This document shows, piece by piece, positions 5,228 to 7,909 of a DNA stretch of 7,909 nucleotides. The position numbers were made by a program, and so were the translations under genes. The notes below the pieces were generated by a model. The model was not told the origin of the DNA and did not search any database. It saw nothing but the letters and a program-made list of their open reading frames with translations. Every line of letters begins with the position of its first letter. Position 1 is the first letter of the stretch. Source of the stretch: CAYNQK01 sp964470375 (lineage in GTDB: Bacteria > Spirochaetota > Spirochaetia > Treponematales > JBGSOB01); NCBI GenBank assembly GCA_964470375.1, contig CAYYCP010000100.1:1-7909 (forward strand), read 5' to 3'.

Positions 5228-6352
5228 TTGCTCTGCGTTACGGGGCCCCGGCAGTCAGGCAAGACTACCCTGGTAAGGACTACCTTTCCCGATACGCCCT
5301 ACCTCTCCCTTGAAGATCCGGACATCGCGCGGCTGGCGCGGGAGGATCCCCGCGGGCTCTTGAGAGGTTATGGCGACTGCGTCATCCTGGACGAGGCTCA
5401 GGCCTGCCCCGAGATCTTCGCCTATCTCAAGACCGCGGTGGACGCGGATCCCCGGCCCGGGAAGTACATCGTGACGGGCTCGCAGCGGTTCGGATTGATG
5501 GCCGGCGTCACCGAGTCGCTGGCCGGCAGGGCGGCCTTCCTGACCCTCCTGCCTTTCTCCGTCCAGGAACTCAAGCGAGCGAAGCGCCTTCCGGGCGATC
5601 CCTTCCAGGCCATCGTGAAAGGCTTCTACCCTCCCCTCTACGACCGCAACATGACCGCCTACGATTGGTACACGAACTACATAGCCAGCTATGTCGAACG
5701 CGACGTGCGCTCGGTACTCAACGTGAAGGATCTCGGACAGTTCCAGACCTTCGTGAAGATGTGCGCGGCGCGCATGGGCCAGCTCCTCACCCTGAGCGCC
5801 TTGGCGCTCGACTGCGGACTCAGCCACAATACCGCCAAGGCCTGGCTCTCGGTCCTGGAGGCGAGCGGCATCGTGTACCTGCTCAAGCCCTACCACAAGA
5901 AATTCGGGAAGCGGCTCGTGAAGAGCCCCAAGCTCTACTTCGTCGACCCGGGCCTGGCCGCGCGGCTCCTGGGCATCAAGACCGATGAGGAATGCTTCAT
6001 CCATCCCAACCGCGGCAGTCTCTTCGAATCCTTCATCGTGGCGGAATTCCTCAATACTCGCCACAACCGGGGACTGGACCCGGATATATCCTTCTGGCGG
6101 GATAGCGCCGGCGTGGAAGTCGATGTAGTGTTCGAGGGCGCCGTCTCCGGGCAGGGACGGAAGGTCAAGGCCATCGAGATCAAGTCGGGGAAGACATTCT
6201 CGCCCGAGTTCGCTGCCAGCTTGGAAACATGGTTACGATATGCTGGCGCTGATCGGGGCGATTGCTCCCTTGTCTACGCGAGGGATCGGAAGATGGACTG
6301 GAAGGACCTCGGAGTCCTGCCCTGTGACCAAGCCGGCGGGATCCTCATCTGA
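5228..6352 (+). CDS. AAA_14/DUF4143 ATPase with nuclease-like C-terminal domain
   Basis: A 374-residue protein of the COG1373 family. The ATPase domain has Walker A GPRQSGKTTL (6-15), the family block YLSLEDPD (25-32), Walker B CVILDEAQ (51-58), sensor 1 IVTGSQRF (81-88) and LAGRAAFLTLLPFSVQEL (98-115). YVERDVRSV (155-163) leads to a winged-helix region, then the DUF4143 domain. The C-terminus carries LFESFIVAEFL (265-275), FWRDSAGVEVDVV (289-301) and AIEIKSGKT (315-323), the D...ExK pattern of PD-(D/E)XK nuclease-like folds. Function in the cell is unknown. Oddity: relatives have about 20 residues before Walker A; here the TTG start leaves five. The frame opens only at 5204 and reads RRLAKGFP before the TTG, so the N-terminus is cut or frameshifted, or another start is used. 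It lies 67 bp from the convergent BrxL-like gene. Confidence 0.88.
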   Translation: MLCVTGPRQSGKTTLVRTTFPDTPYLSLEDPDIARLAREDPRGLLRGYGDCVILDEAQACPEIFAYLKTAVDADPRPGKYIVTGSQRFGLMAGVTESLAGRAAFLTLLPFSVQELKRAKRLPGDPFQAIVKGFYPPLYDRNMTAYDWYTNYIASYVERDVRSVLNVKDLGQFQTFVKMCAARMGQLLTLSALALDCGLSHNTAKAWLSVLEASGIVYLLKPYHKKFGKRLVKSPKLYFVDPGLAARLLGIKTDEECFIHPNRGSLFESFIVAEFLNTRHNRGLDPDISFWRDSAGVEVDVVFEGAVSGQGRKVKAIEIKSGKTFSPEFAASLETWLRYAGADRGDCSLVYARDRKMDWKDLGVLPCDQAGGILI

Positions 6353-6419
6353 GGGCTCAGGCGCCCCCTTTATGCAAGCCCTGTAGCCGATACCTTATTG
6401 GATATTTCCTCGATGAAAT

Positions 6420-7909
6420 TCACCTTTTGAAAATATCCACCATGGTCTCCGCGCAGGGCCTCAGGTCCATATCGTTGGAGCCGATGGTGAACCAGCTGTC
6501 CGGCTTCAGGTAGAAGTCCAAGCCGCGGCCAATCTTCACGATCCAGCCATTGGATAACGTGATTTGTCGATCATGAATGGTATCCTTGAACTCCCATGTG
6601 AACTTGACTCCCATGTCCAGGAGGCTCTGCGCGAGATCCGTGAAGGCCGCAACGGCTTCTGCTTTCTGGGCGTCATTGTCAGAGCCGGTGATAAGGTGGA
6701 TCGCCTTTGCCGGCGCGCGGCTCACCACGGTCTCGCAAAAGCGGACGAAATTCTGGATCTGGTGGTTTAAGCGTATATAGGGGTCCTCCACGACGACTTC
6801 CTTCGCGCTCGCGAGGTAGTCTCCCATGATGGAATCGTAGCTGAATCCGGTGGCCCCGTAGGTGATGCGGAAATGCTGTTCCCTCAGCTCAGGCTCAGGA
6901 GCGGGGACGGCTCCTGCTTCCTCCGGCGTGAGAGGATGCGCCCCGGTCTGAACCCGCGACGCGCTTCCTGCCGCTGCTTCGTTGGTGGGCTGCGATTCCG
7001 ATGCTGTTTCGACCAGCCTGCCTTCATCGGGTTTCCCCTCGATGGTTCTGCGCTGTGGCGCCTGGGTTGCCTGAGCATCCCGGCTTTCCGGACAGAAGAC
7101 CACCACCTCCTTGCCGGCGGCGGTAAAGAAGGAAAGGTTGATATGGGCGTACTCGTCATCGGTCTTGCGCTTGTTCAACTGCTCCTTGATCCTCCGCCGT
7201 CCTTCGACCGCATAGGAGACGTATTCCTCGAGCTCCTCCGGCTCAGGATCCCCCACGGGATGGAGTATCTTGAGCAAGGCCGAGATAGTCTTCTTGATGG
7301 CCCGCTCGTCCCTGCCCTCAACGGACTTGCCGAGCCGGACGTGTTGGTTGATCCAGTCGATGCGGGTGTGGTGGAGGGCGAGCTCCCGGAAGGCGGCGGC
7401 AAGGTAGTCGGTGATGAAGCCGTACCGGTTGGTGAGGAGGGCGCTGGTGTTTTTCGGCATCTCCCACCCGGGCAGGTAGGTATGGAAGCGGTCGATGAGG
7501 GCCAGGTCGAATTCCTTGGGCAGGGGCGCGAAGAGGTCGAACTGGGTGCTCGTGACCACTTGGGGGATCGAGAGGTCTATGTTGCCCACGAAGGCGAAGC
7601 TGGCGTTGGCGATGTTCTCCTTGCCCCGGCTGAACCGCCCGTTTGCCATGTAGTCCTTCATGATCTGGATCGAGTCCGGATCCTTTATGCGCATGCTGGC
7701 CACCTCGTCGAAGGCCACGACATCCCAGTAGCCCACGAGTCCTATCTGCTGCTTGGCGTTGTTGTAGAACAGGATGGGCGTAGTCGCCTGGCCCCCGGAA
7801 ATGAGGGTGGAATAGGGGGAGAACTCGCTGTAGCTGTAGGACTTGCCGGTGCCCCGGGGGCCCAGCTCGATGAAGTTGTAGTTCGACTCGACGAAGGGGA
7901 AGAGCCGGG
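6420..7909 (-). CDS. BrxL-like AAA+ protein with a C-terminal MITD1-type (MIT_C) PLD-like domain, 5' end missing
   Basis: The frame is open from the right edge to TGA at 6420; 495 residues are visible and the N-terminus is outside. Visible residues 1-150 are the AAA+ core of BrxL, the Lon-related BREX phage-resistance protein: FVESNYNFIELGPRGTGKS (Walker A at 16-23), TLISGGQATTPILFYN, GYWDVVAFDEVA (Walker B), IMKDYMANGRFSRGK, FVGN (sensor 1) and DRFHTYLPGWEMPK (arginine-finger region). The lid segment YAVEGRRRIKEQL follows. BrxL normally continues into a Lon-like domain of some 200 residues. Here residues about 274-344 are a linker rich in Ala, Pro, Glu, Gln and Thr, and residues 345-495 match the C-terminal PLD-like domain of MITD1: VVVEDPYIRLNHQIQNFVRF, IHDRQI, NGWIVKIGRGLDFYLKPDSW, DLRPCAETMVDIF. 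Likely an ATP-driven DNA-bound ring with an added nucleic-acid, membrane or effector module; that role is inferred. Confidence 0.88.
   Translation of the reverse strand, partial: RLFPFVESNYNFIELGPRGTGKSYSYSEFSPYSTLISGGQATTPILFYNNAKQQIGLVGYWDVVAFDEVASMRIKDPDSIQIMKDYMANGRFSRGKENIANASFAFVGNIDLSIPQVVTSTQFDLFAPLPKEFDLALIDRFHTYLPGWEMPKNTSALLTNRYGFITDYLAAAFRELALHHTRIDWINQHVRLGKSVEGRDERAIKKTISALLKILHPVGDPEPEELEEYVSYAVEGRRRIKEQLNKRKTDDEYAHINLSFFTAAGKEVVVFCPESRDAQATQAPQRRTIEGKPDEGRLVETASESQPTNEAAAGSASRVQTGAHPLTPEEAGAVPAPEPELREQHFRITYGATGFSYDSIMGDYLASAKEVVVEDPYIRLNHQIQNFVRFCETVVSRAPAKAIHLITGSDNDAQKAEAVAAFTDLAQSLLDMGVKFTWEFKDTIHDRQITLSNGWIVKIGRGLDFYLKPDSWFTIGSNDMDLRPCAETMVDIFKR

Noticed and set aside
5255..6064. 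Minus-strand open frame of 269 codons opposite the DUF4143 ATPase
   Set aside because: It is antisense to an ATPase with all its motifs; no start signals and no family resemblance.
6353..6368. Terminator hairpin between the convergent ATPase and BrxL-like genes
   Set aside because: GGGC and GCCC (6353-6356, 6363-6366) give only a 4-bp stem followed by CCTTT; too weak to call.
1..7909. tRNA, rRNA or insertion-sequence transposase genes
   Set aside because: I found no cloverleaf-like or rRNA-like sequence, no transposase motifs in any substantial frame, and no paired terminal repeats with target duplications.

Overview
The window reads as an accessory or defence-type region of a GC-rich bacterium. 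The evidence for bacteria is Shine-Dalgarno sequences (GGAGG type) ahead of several genes and a near-consensus sigma70-type promoter (TTGACT, 17 bp, TATTAT). AGG is a common arginine codon. The phylum cannot be fixed from the sequence; the mix of HipBA, two different 'orphan' AAA ATPases and a BREX-type gene is what accessory islands carry.

Layout from the left. (1) 1-340, minus: the N-terminal third of a COG1672-type P-loop ATPase running off the left edge. (2) 341-673, no gene but dense in signals: a candidate promoter and inverted repeat for the ATPase, a 31-bp palindrome (449-479), then the hipBA promoter embedded in three identical-geometry operators spaced exactly 27 bp apart. (3) 674-2265, plus: a hipB-hipA toxin-antitoxin pair with all recognisable kinase residues. 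(4) 2280-2866, minus: the decayed C-terminal end of a large N6-adenine DNA methyltransferase, broken by a one-base frameshift at 2750 and a TAG at 2451-2453. (5) 2894-3110: a stretch with no gene I can recognise. (6) 3159-5110, plus: a SEC-C zinc-motif protein overlapping a secreted or membrane-anchored alpha/beta hydrolase, probably translationally coupled. (7) 5160-5195: a second copy of the palindrome type seen at 449-479, overlapping a promoter-like sequence. (8) 5228-6352, plus: an AAA_14/DUF4143 ATPase that starts unusually close to its Walker A motif. (9) 6420-7909, minus: a BrxL-like AAA+ protein running off the right edge.

The most interesting object is the last one. Its AAA+ core is that of BrxL, the BREX phage-resistance factor, but the usual C-terminal Lon-like domain is absent. 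In its place is a roughly 70-residue disordered-looking linker and a C-terminal domain that closely resembles the phospholipase-D-like C-terminal domain of eukaryotic MITD1 (MIT_C). A BrxL motor carrying an MIT_C module suggests a variant defence effector.

How the parts may relate: the BrxL-like gene and the methylase remnant lie on the same strand, with plus-strand genes between them, so they may be the ends of one former defence operon that was interrupted or partly deleted. The HipBA pair is self-contained and autoregulated. The shared palindrome in front of two unrelated ATPase families suggests a common regulator or an element that travels with such genes.
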